Shown: positions 6,935-13,134 of the stretch, one piece after another
How the letters are laid out: each line of letters starts with the position of its first letter
How positions within the stretch are numbered: position 1 is the stretch's first letter
Assembly: GCA_041748075.1 (NCBI GenBank)
Contig: JBGTDX010000150.1
Coordinates: forward strand, 1-15,153
DNA length: 15,153 nucleotides
Origin: JBGSYJ01 sp041748075
GTDB lineage: Bacteria; Acidobacteriota; Thermoanaerobaculia; Gp7-AA8
Direction: 5' to 3'
Notes under the pieces: generated by a model
Seen by the model: only the letters and a program-made list of their open reading frames with translations
What the model was told of the DNA's origin: nothing
Databases searched by the model: none
Program-made: the position numbers and the translations under genes

Positions 6935-7043
6935 GAGCCGCGTCTCCCCTCTCCCCGCCCGCATCCGCGTTCGCCGGCCCGGCAGTCGGTTCGTGAAGAG
7001 GGTGGACGTACCCAGGACGCATAAGCTCCATCCCTTACCCGCG

Positions 7044-8252
7044 TCACGACTTCTCCATCTGTGCGACCGTGGCTACGTCCTTGTCTCCTCTTCCCGATAG
7101 ATTCGCCACGACGATGCTTCCGGCAGGAATCGAGCGGCCGTTCTCGAGCAGATATCCAAGTGCGTGCGCGGACTCCAGCGCTGGAATGATTCCTTCGGTC
7201 TCGCTCAACCGGTGAAACGCGCGCAACGCCGTCTCATCACTGCATGACGCGTATTCGATTCTCCCGATCGACTGCAGGTAGGCGTGCTCAGGCCCCACGG
7301 ATGGGTAATCGAGTCCCGCGGAGATCGAGTGAGTCTCGACGATCTGCCCTGCCGGGTCCTGCAACACCATCGATCGGGTTCCGTGCAGTACACCTGCGAA
7401 GCCGCCCTGGAAGCGTGCTGCATGGTCTCCGAGCGCTGCGCCGCGACCTCCCGCCTCCACTCCGATCATCCGGATTCGATCGTGTCGCAGCATCGGGTGA
7501 AAGAGCCCAATTGCATTCGACCCTCCACCAACGCACGCGATTGCGACATCCGGCAGACCGCCCGCCTGCTTTTTCAGCTGTGCGAGCGCTTCGCGTCCGA
7601 TCACCGACTGAAAATCGCGCACGACGACCGGATAGGGATGCGGCCCGAGCACCGAGCCGATGATGTAATGCGTGTCCGTCGCGTGCGTGACCCAGTCGCG
7701 GATCGCCTCATTGATCGCGTCCTTGAGCGTTCTGCTTCCGCTCGACACGGGAATCACCTCGGCACCGAGGAGGCGCATGCGATATACGTTCGGCTCCTGC
7801 CGCGCCATGTCGACCTCGCCCATGTAGACATGGCATTCGAGTCCGAGAAGTGCGCACGCGGTAGCGGTGGCAACGCCGTGCTGTCCAGCGCCCGTTTCCG
7901 CGATGATCCTCCGTTTGCCCATCCGCCTGGCGAGGAGCGCCTGGCCGATGGCGTTATTGATCTTGTGCGCGCCGGTGTGATTGAGGTCTTCGCGTTTGAG
8001 GAACAGCCGGAACTCGCCGCACTCGGCGACGAAGCGCTTCGATTCAGTGAGTGGCGTCGGCCTTCCGGAGTACTCGGCAAGGATCTCGCGGAGCTCCCTG
8101 TCAAACGCGCGATCTTTCCTTGCTGCCTTGTACGCCGCTTCGAACTCTGCCAGCGGCGCCATGAGAGTTTCCGGGACGAACCGCCCCCCGAACTCTCCGA
8201 AGTAGCCGGCTCGATCCGGCATCGACTTAGCAGCCAGCTTCAGATCCCGCAT
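7044..8252 (-). CDS. trpB: Tryptophan synthase beta chain
   Basis: PLP enzyme that condenses indole with serine to give tryptophan; 402 residues, typical of the TrpB1 type that pairs with TrpA. The N-terminus has GYFGEFGGRFVPETLM (16-31). The PLP lysine is K97 in NHTGAHKINNA, the catalytic glutamate is E119 in AETGAGQHGVATA, and the phosphate-binding loop is GGGSNAIG (242-249). VGPEHAYL and NLSGRGDKD near the C-terminus complete the pattern. The start at 8252 has GGGG close upstream; a second Met at residue 11 (8222) lacks any ribosome site. It begins 25 nt after trpF and ends 109 nt before trpA, a larger gap than usual for the two subunits of one complex. Confidence 0.97.
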   Translation of the reverse strand: MRDLKLAAKSMPDRAGYFGEFGGRFVPETLMAPLAEFEAAYKAARKDRAFDRELREILAEYSGRPTPLTESKRFVAECGEFRLFLKREDLNHTGAHKINNAIGQALLARRMGKRRIIAETGAGQHGVATATACALLGLECHVYMGEVDMARQEPNVYRMRLLGAEVIPVSSGSRTLKDAINEAIRDWVTHATDTHYIIGSVLGPHPYPVVVRDFQSVIGREALAQLKKQAGGLPDVAIACVGGGSNAIGLFHPMLRHDRIRMIGVEAGGRGAALGDHAARFQGGFAGVLHGTRSMVLQDPAGQIVETHSISAGLDYPSVGPEHAYLQSIGRIEYASCSDETALRAFHRLSETEGIIPALESAHALGYLLENGRSIPAGSIVVANLSGRGDKDVATVAQMEKS

Positions 8253-8277
8253 TGAACCCCGGTGTGATTCATCGGAC

Positions 8278-8898
8278 TCACATTCTCCTCAGCCTGACGA
8301 AGAACTGCGCAATCTTCTCCGGGCTCTTGACCCCGGGCGAGTCCTCGACGCCGCTCGACACATCGATCGCGTCGGGGCGGGCGACGCTCACAGCCAGCCG
8401 AACATTTTCCGGATTGAGTCCGCCGGCGAGAAAAAACGGACGCCGGTCCGTTCGCCCCTGCAGCAGGGCCCAGTCGAACTGCTTTCCAGTTCCACCCGCC
8501 GCGTCAGCGTCGAGCGTGTCGAAAAGAAGCCACTCCGCCCGCCGGAAAGCTGTGGTGTCGGGAAGGGCACCGCCCACGTGAAACGCCTTGATCACGGGAA
8601 GAGGTAACTGATCGAGCATCGAACTGCTCTCGTCGCCATGAAGCTGCGCGAGGTCGAGCCCGACGGCATTATCGACAGCCTTGATGTCCGACACTGATGC
8701 GTTGCGAAACACTCCGACGACCCGTGGTCCTCCCTTCCTCCCGCGCATCGCCTCGGCAATCTTTGCCGCTTCGGGCGGCGTGATGTGACGGGGCGAACCC
8801 GGAACGAAAACGAAGCCGATGAAGTCCGCCCCCTCTCCCGCGCAGATCAGCGCATCTTCAACGGTTCGCAGACCGCAGATCTTTACCTTGAGGTTCAT
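8278..8898 (-). CDS. trpF: Phosphoribosylanthranilate isomerase
   Basis: Third step of the tryptophan branch: converts N-(5-phosphoribosyl)anthranilate to CdRP. A 206-residue TIM barrel of normal size. KICGL with catalytic Cys8 (5-9), FVPGSPRHI (31-39), GVFRN (62-66), QLHGDE (85-90), catalytic Asp127 in LFDTLD, GGTGKQFDW (135-143), LAGGLNPENV (157-166) and DVSSGVEDSPGVKSPEKI (179-196) are all present. It is a free-standing gene, not fused to trpC. Its ATG (8898-8896) overlaps by ATGA the stop of an open frame that runs back to the trpC stop. No Shine-Dalgarno is seen, so it may depend on that coupling. Confidence 0.96.
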   Translation of the reverse strand: MNLKVKICGLRTVEDALICAGEGADFIGFVFVPGSPRHITPPEAAKIAEAMRGRKGGPRVVGVFRNASVSDIKAVDNAVGLDLAQLHGDESSSMLDQLPLPVIKAFHVGGALPDTTAFRRAEWLLFDTLDADAAGGTGKQFDWALLQGRTDRRPFFLAGGLNPENVRLAVSVARPDAIDVSSGVEDSPGVKSPEKIAQFFVRLRRM

Positions 8899-9083
8899 GG
8901 AGAAGGGTTAAACGCCGCGAACCTGCGATGAGGGGGGGCAGCGAACGAGAGTGTCAACCTGAGCGAAGCGAAGGATCCCCTGAAGTCTTGCGGATAGCGC
9001 CTCGATGCAGGGGTTCCATCGCTGCGCGCAGGGTGACACGCCGCTCCCTCACAAGTCATGAGTCCACATCCTTCATCCTTCAT
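8895..9083 (-). other. Bridging open frame trpC-trpF, ATGA at both ends (62 codons)
   Basis: The frame starts at the ATG that overlaps the trpC stop (ATGA, 9083-9080) and ends at the TGA that overlaps the trpF start (ATGA, 8898-8895). It reads MKDEGCGLMTCEGAACHPAR onward and ends FAAFNPSP. The peptide runs through the heptamer tandem repeat and the inverted repeat and has no family look. I read it as a translational bridge rather than a functional protein; it could equally be chance. Confidence 0.35.
8951..9039. repeat. Dispersed repeat, copy 3: imperfect inverted repeat inside the trp operon
   Basis: The left arm 8951-8982 (GTGTCAACCTGAGCGAAGCG then AAGGATCCCCTG) pairs with the right arm 9008-9039 at 27 of 32 positions, with a 25-nt loop. 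The left arm matches 3004-3036 in reverse complement with one mismatch. It fills most of the 181-nt gap between trpC and trpF. It has no ORF of its own, as expected of a REP- or MITE-like passive element. Confidence 0.85.
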
Positions 9084-9094
9084 CCTTCATCCTT
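9067..9094. repeat. Heptamer tandem repeat, four units, covering the trpC stop
   Basis: CATCCTT occurs four times without interruption, reading AAGGATG on the coding strand. The last codons of trpC (KDEG, stop) lie within it. Seven is not a multiple of three, yet two or more units read from this phase always give AAG GAT GAA GGA TGA, so slippage should not change the trpC end as long as about two units remain. Confidence 0.9.
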
Positions 9095-9877
9095 GTGAAT
9101 CAGGTCTCGCACTGCGCTCTCGCGATTCTCACTGCGTAATAGCGACTCACCGACCAGAAAGGCATCGAATCCGGCGCGCGCAAGACGGGCGACGTCCGCT
9201 CGTGATCGAATCCCGCTCTCTGATACCTTCACTCTATCAGCAGGAATGAGCGGCGCGAGTTTTTCCGATGTCTCCAGGGCGACGCTGAAGTCCCGCAGAT
9301 CGCGGTTGTTCACGCCGATGATACGCGCACCGGCCGTGACGGCACTGGAAAGTTCCTGTTCGTCGTGGACCTCCACGACCGCGTCCCGACCAACCTCATC
9401 GACGATGGCAAGAAACTCCTGCAGCTTGTTCGTATCGAGGATCGAGGCCAGCAGAAGCACCGCGTCTGCTCCGGCCGCGATCCCGCGGAAAATCTGGACC
9501 GGCTCGACGATGAAGTCTTTCATGATCACCGGGAGACCGGACGCTTTGCCCGCCCTGTAGAGCCACTCGCGTGATCCCGAGAAAAAGTGAGGCTCGGTAA
9601 CCACTGAGATCGCAGCTGCCCCACCGTCACGATACGCGGTAGCGATCGCTGAAACGTCGGGGTTTTCAACGATCACTCCGGCCGACGGTGAAGCCGCTTT
9701 GATCTCCGCGATCACACGGGGTGATCCACCCTTCGCGCTGATCGCGGAGCGGAACGAGTAGCGGGCTTTCGTCCCGGATCGCGAGCGGGCAGCCCGCGTC
9801 ACCGCTTTCCAGTCGACCCATTCACCACGTAGGTCTTCCCGCGTCGCCTCGACGATTCTGGCCAGAACGTCATTCAT
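9080..9877 (-). CDS. trpC: Indole-3-glycerol phosphate synthase
   Basis: Closes the indole ring of CdRP with loss of CO2 and water. 265 residues, normal for a single-function TrpC. By family knowledge the catalytic set is Glu-Lys, Lys, Glu, Asn, Ser; here these are E58 and K60 (VIAEIKAASPS), K120 (PVIMKDFI), E169 (VVEVHDEQEL), N190 (IGVNNRDL) and S221 (VSESGI). SVVTEPHFFSGS (91-102) carries the usual substrate loop, and GADAVLLLASIL (136-147) the barrel strand. The C-terminus ends in the heptamer tandem repeat. The gene starts 24 nt after trpD, with no clear Shine-Dalgarno; an 11-codon frame from the trpD ATGA ends 5 nt inside the trpC start. Confidence 0.96.
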   Translation of the reverse strand: MNDVLARIVEATREDLRGEWVDWKAVTRAARSRSGTKARYSFRSAISAKGGSPRVIAEIKAASPSAGVIVENPDVSAIATAYRDGGAAAISVVTEPHFFSGSREWLYRAGKASGLPVIMKDFIVEPVQIFRGIAAGADAVLLLASILDTNKLQEFLAIVDEVGRDAVVEVHDEQELSSAVTAGARIIGVNNRDLRDFSVALETSEKLAPLIPADRVKVSESGIRSRADVARLARAGFDAFLVGESLLRSENRESAVRDLIHKDEG

Positions 9878-9901
9878 GAGAGAAGGACGTGAATTGGAGC
9901 G

Positions 9902-10930
9902 TCATGCAGCAGCTCCGGCGAACTCATTGGTGATGCGAATCAGTTCCTTCAGCTTCTTGAGCGCCTCTCCGGAGTCGATCGACTGCTTCGCGAGCACCAC
10001 CCCTTCGCGTAGCGAAGGTGCGCTGCCGCTGACGTAGAGCGCAGCACCCGCATTTGCGAGCACGACATCGCGCATGGCGCCTTCTCCACCCCGCAGAATC
10101 GCCTTGGCGATTGCCGCATTCGCAGCAGCATCGCCACCGAGAATCGTCTCCATCGAGTAGCGCTGCAGGCCGAGCGATTCAGGAGTCACTTCGTAACTGC
10201 GAATCTCTCCTTCGACGACCTCACAGACGTCAGTAGGCGCCGAGATCGAGATCTCGTCCATGCCGTCCCGGCTGTGAACGACCATGGCGCGTTCCGCACC
10301 CAGCGCGAGGAGCACTTCAGCCACGATCCGCACGAGATTCGGCTCGTAGACGCCGACGATCTGCCGCCGCGCCAGCGCGGGGTTCGTCAGGGGTCCCAGA
10401 AGATTGAAGATCGTCCTCACGCCGAGCGCCTTCCGGACGTCGGATACCGCCCTCATCGCCGGGTGAAGCCTGGGTGCAAAGAGAAACGAGATTCCGATGC
10501 GGTTGAGCACCTCGACGATCTCGTCTGCGTTCAGGTCGATGTTCACGCCGAGCGCGGCCAGCACGTCCGCACTTCCACAGGACGAGGAGACCGCCCGGTT
10601 TCCGTGCTTTGCCACTCGTGCACCTGCCCCCGCGGCGACGATTGCTGCAACGGTCGAGATGTTGAATGTGGCGCAGCCATCTCCGCCGGTCCCGCAGGTG
10701 TCGATCAGCCCGGACGAGTCCAGGTTCAGGGACACCACGCGCTCACGCATCGCAATCGCCGCGCCGGTGATTTCTTCCGCCGTCTCGCCTTTCATGCGCA
10801 AGGCGACCAGCAGAGCGCTCTTCTGCGTGTCGGATACCCCGCCTTCCATCATCTCCGCAAAGATATCGTGCATCTCCTCACGTGAGAGATTCTCTCCGTC
10901 GATGAGCTTTTTGAGGCTCTCCTCGATCAT
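9902..10930 (-). CDS. trpD: Anthranilate phosphoribosyltransferase
   Basis: Transfers phosphoribose from PRPP to anthranilate. 342 residues, usual length, not fused to trpG. DTCGTGGDGCATFNIST (77-93) is the PRPP pyrophosphate loop. KHGNRAVSSSCGSADVLAALG (108-128), FLFAPRLHPAMR, FNLLGPLTNPA and the Mg-associated DE of GMDEISISAPT follow. The ATG (10930) overlaps the trpG stop as ATGA. GGAGGAG (10941-10935), inside the trpG end, is a good ribosome site, so both coupling and independent initiation are possible. Its own stop is also within ATGA (9905-9902). Confidence 0.97.
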   Translation of the reverse strand: MIEESLKKLIDGENLSREEMHDIFAEMMEGGVSDTQKSALLVALRMKGETAEEITGAAIAMRERVVSLNLDSSGLIDTCGTGGDGCATFNISTVAAIVAAGAGARVAKHGNRAVSSSCGSADVLAALGVNIDLNADEIVEVLNRIGISFLFAPRLHPAMRAVSDVRKALGVRTIFNLLGPLTNPALARRQIVGVYEPNLVRIVAEVLLALGAERAMVVHSRDGMDEISISAPTDVCEVVEGEIRSYEVTPESLGLQRYSMETILGGDAAANAAIAKAILRGGEGAMRDVVLANAGAALYVSGSAPSLREGVVLAKQSIDSGEALKKLKELIRITNEFAGAAA

Positions 10931-11502
10931 TGCACTCCTCCGATCCTCAGGAAATTTCTGATCAGATGTTCGCCGCCTTCCGTTCCGTAGGACTCCGGAT
11001 GAAACTGGATCCCGAACACGGGCAGCTGGCTGTGGGACATCGCCATGACCGTTCCGTCCTCTGACTCCGCGTCGACGACCAGTTCCGGCGGAAGCGACGC
11101 CCTCTCGACGATGAGCGAGTGATAACGCGTCGCGAACATCTCAGGCGCCGAGCCCTCGAACAGCCGTACCCCTTTGTGGCGGATCCGATTCACCTTTCCA
11201 TGCACGGGCTCATCCCCCCGCACGACTCGTGCCCCGAATGCTTCCCCGATCGCCTGATGTCCCAGGCAGATTCCAAGAAGCGGAATCGAATGGTTGAGCC
11301 TGATCAGCTCGACGATCCGTCCGGCCCTCGACGGCACCCCCGGTCCCGGCGAGATCACCAGCGCCTGCGGCCCGGCGGCCAGCAGCACCTCGGGATCGAA
11401 CTCGTCATTCCGGAGGACTTCGATCTGCGTGTCCGCGAGCGATCCGATCTGCTGCACGAGATTCCAGGTGAAGGAGTCATAGTTGTCGATGACCGTGATC
11501 AT
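10927..11502 (-). CDS. trpG: Anthranilate synthase component II, glutamine amidotransferase
   Basis: 191 residues. Frees ammonia from glutamine for TrpE; in many bacteria the same subunit also serves PabB in folate synthesis, and no pabB is in this window. Class I amidotransferase marks: DNYDSFTWNLVQ (6-17), SPGPGVP (51-57), the nucleophile elbow GICLGHQ with C79, and the triad His168 and Glu170 in QFHPES. YHSLIVE (128-134) is typical of TrpG/PabA. The start ATG (11502) shares ATGA with the end of an open frame that crosses the 172-nt trpE-trpG gap. No clear ribosome site is visible. Separation from trpE by a repeat cluster is unusual, since the two subunits normally overlap or adjoin. Confidence 0.96.
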   Translation of the reverse strand: MITVIDNYDSFTWNLVQQIGSLADTQIEVLRNDEFDPEVLLAAGPQALVISPGPGVPSRAGRIVELIRLNHSIPLLGICLGHQAIGEAFGARVVRGDEPVHGKVNRIRHKGVRLFEGSAPEMFATRYHSLIVERASLPPELVVDAESEDGTVMAMSHSQLPVFGIQFHPESYGTEGGEHLIRNFLRIGGVQ

Positions 11503-11544
11503 GCGATGCCGTTCTCTGCCGCCGGTACTGAAGGCCTCACAAGT

Positions 11545-11567
11545 GGCCGAACATTGTATGTTCGGCC
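11545..11567. repeat. Palindrome 1 of the trpE-trpG gap
   Basis: GGCCGAACAT, TGT, ATGTTCGGCC: a perfect 10-bp inverted repeat with a 3-nt loop. It is the same family as palindrome 2 at 11606, differing at one symmetric position (A/T against G/C) that is compensated in the other arm, which points to conservation of the hairpin. Confidence 0.92.
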
Positions 11568-11605
11568 CTCAATCCTCGGTGTAGTCCAGGTCCCACGCGG
11601 AACAG

Positions 11606-11657
11606 GGCCGAACGTAAAACGTTCGGCCACGACGGGGCAAACCTGAAGTGTTCGGCC
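11606..11657. repeat. Palindrome 2 of the trpE-trpG gap, plus a decayed third copy
   Basis: GGCCGAACGT, AAA, ACGTTCGGCC (11606-11628) is a perfect 10-bp inverted repeat centred 61 nt from palindrome 1. A right half, GTGTTCGGCC, recurs at 11648-11657 with a degenerate left arm near 11636-11644. A further half-like ATGTTCG lies at 11667-11673, next to the trpE stop. Confidence 0.88.
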
Positions 11658-11674
11658 AGTCATCAGATGTTCGT

Positions 11675-13132
11675 TCATTCGACCGATGTCCCCCGCGCCC
11701 TGTCGATCGCCTCGAAGAGGGCCGACGCTTTGTTGACCGTTTCTTCGTACTCTTTTTCGGGATCCGAGTTCCATACGATTCCCGCGCCGGCCTGAACGAG
11801 CGCCTTCCCATCGTGGAGCACCGCACTGCGCAGGGTGATGCACGAGTCGAGGCTGCCGTCGTAGCCGAACCAGACGATCGCGCCGGAATAGATTCCGCGC
11901 CGCACCGGCTCGATCTCGTCGATCAACTCCATCGCACGGATCTTCGGAGCTCCGGAAACGGTTCCCGCTGGAAACGCTGCAAGCAGCAGGTCGAGCGCCG
12001 AGCGGTCCGGACGAAGTGCGCCCTCGACGTGACTCACCATGTGCGAGACATGGCTGTAGCGCTCTACCTCGCGAAATTGAGTCACGTGCACGCTGCCTGC
12101 GTCGGAGACGCGTCCCAGGTCGTTCCGTCCCAGGTCGAGAAGCATCAGGTGCTCGGCGTTCTCCTTCGGATCGTCAAGCAGGTCGCGAGCCAGCAGAGCG
12201 TCCTCCTCTTCACCTCCACCGCGGGGTCGCGTGCCCGCGATCGGCCGGGTCTCACAGACTCCATCGTGGAGACCAACGAGCAACTCGGGCGACGCACCAA
12301 CGACCGTGCAGCCGTCGAGTCGCATCAGGAACGTATAAGGAGATGGGTTCAGCTCTCGAAGGACTCGATAGAGATCGATCGCGCGTCTCTCTTCGAAATC
12401 CGTTTCCCATCGTTGTGAAAGGACGACCTGAAAAATCTCACCTGCTTCGATTTCGCGTCGCGCCCGCCGAACCATTTCGACGAACTCCTCTCGCGAGATG
12501 CCGGCTGTCATCGAAACATCATCGTGACGGACTTCAGTCGTGCGAGTGCGCGTCGAGCGCACCGCTGCGAGGCCGTCCGTCATTGTCGCGAGCCTGGCCT
12601 CGGCTTCAGCGATCAGAAGATCCGAGGTCCGCGGGTCGGTCGTGCCGACGTTCGTCACAAGGAACAATGTCTCCTCGACATGATCGATCACGACGAGATC
12701 ATCGAACCAGAACAACTGTGCATCAGGAAGCTCAGCTGCTTTACGATGACGGTCGGGAATCCGCTCGATCCAGCCAGAGGCACCGTATCCGAAATACCCC
12801 GCGGCGCCACCGGTGAACGGCGGAAGCTCCGGGTGCCGCAGAACGCGGAGCGGCGTGAGCGCAGCGCGCAACGACGGCAAGGGATCTTTGCCGTTCGCCT
12901 CGACCGACATTTGCCGGCGCGGCGATACGCCTACGATCGAATAGCGGCCGCGGCGTCCGTCCTGCTCGAACTTCTCGAGAACGAACAGCGGCTCGTCGTC
13001 ATCGAGAGCATCGAGCACGGAGACCGCCGTCCGGCCTTCGAGAGGCAGGCGGCGGAACAGGGGGATCACATCGTAATCCCGGCGAAGCTCGTCGAATCTG
13101 TCCGCTGCTGACCTCTCGCCGGAATCGGACAT
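11675..13132 (-). CDS. trpE: Anthranilate synthase component I
   Basis: Makes anthranilate from chorismate with ammonia from TrpG. 485 residues, full length. The N-terminal regulatory part has FVLEKFEQDGRRGRYSIVG (50-68); the usual LLES is VLEK here. The chorismate-binding part has NPSPYTF (262-268), VVGASPELLV (277-286), PIAGTRPRG (297-305), EHLMLLDLGRNDLGR (327-341), PAGTVSGAPKIRAM (388-401), RRGIYSGAI (411-419) and QAGAGIVWNSDPEKEYEET (447-465), so catalysis should be intact. The residue after NPSPY is Thr instead of the common Met. The ATG lies 2 nt after the hisS stop, with a weak ribosome site. No leader peptide or attenuator can precede it, because hisS directly abuts. Confidence 0.96.
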   Translation of the reverse strand: MSDSGERSAADRFDELRRDYDVIPLFRRLPLEGRTAVSVLDALDDDEPLFVLEKFEQDGRRGRYSIVGVSPRRQMSVEANGKDPLPSLRAALTPLRVLRHPELPPFTGGAAGYFGYGASGWIERIPDRHRKAAELPDAQLFWFDDLVVIDHVEETLFLVTNVGTTDPRTSDLLIAEAEARLATMTDGLAAVRSTRTRTTEVRHDDVSMTAGISREEFVEMVRRARREIEAGEIFQVVLSQRWETDFEERRAIDLYRVLRELNPSPYTFLMRLDGCTVVGASPELLVGLHDGVCETRPIAGTRPRGGGEEEDALLARDLLDDPKENAEHLMLLDLGRNDLGRVSDAGSVHVTQFREVERYSHVSHMVSHVEGALRPDRSALDLLLAAFPAGTVSGAPKIRAMELIDEIEPVRRGIYSGAIVWFGYDGSLDSCITLRSAVLHDGKALVQAGAGIVWNSDPEKEYEETVNKASALFEAIDRARGTSVE

Positions 13133-13134
13133 GG

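Larger units (their letters stand above)
11499..11678 (-). other. Bridging open frame trpE-trpG, ATGA at both ends (59 codons)
   Basis: The frame begins at the ATG overlapping the trpE stop (ATGA, 11678-11675) and ends at the TGA overlapping the trpG start (ATGA, 11502-11499). It reads MNEHLMTGRTLQVCPVVAER and ends VPAAENGIA. Both perfect palindromes of the gap are translated within it without a stop. The peptide looks repeat-derived. It would let ribosomes pass from trpE to trpG by stop-restart; an expressed small protein is a less likely alternative. Confidence 0.4.

Noticed and set aside
6260..7024. Plus-strand open frame (254 codons) opposite trpA
   Set aside because: Antisense to trpA with all its catalytic residues; the translation shows no domain and the frame has no ribosome site.
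6657..7031. Minus-strand frame from the trpB-trpA gap into trpA, as a possible extra gene
   Set aside because: It runs mostly inside trpA in another phase, is Arg/Gly-rich, and has no conserved motif.
8951..9039. CRISPR-like or riboswitch structure in the trpC-trpF gap
   Set aside because: There is one inverted pair, no regularly spaced direct repeats, and the arm matches another intergenic locus, so it is a dispersed repeat.
9101..9125. Further repeat copy in trpC resembling 6121-6140 (shared CTCGCACTGCG)
   Set aside because: Only about 11 nt are shared, and they lie within a normal trpC coding end; too short to call.
11499..11678. trp leader peptide or attenuator
   Set aside because: The frame encodes only one Trp, lies after trpE instead of before it, and the palindromes are identical hairpins and not mutually exclusive stems.
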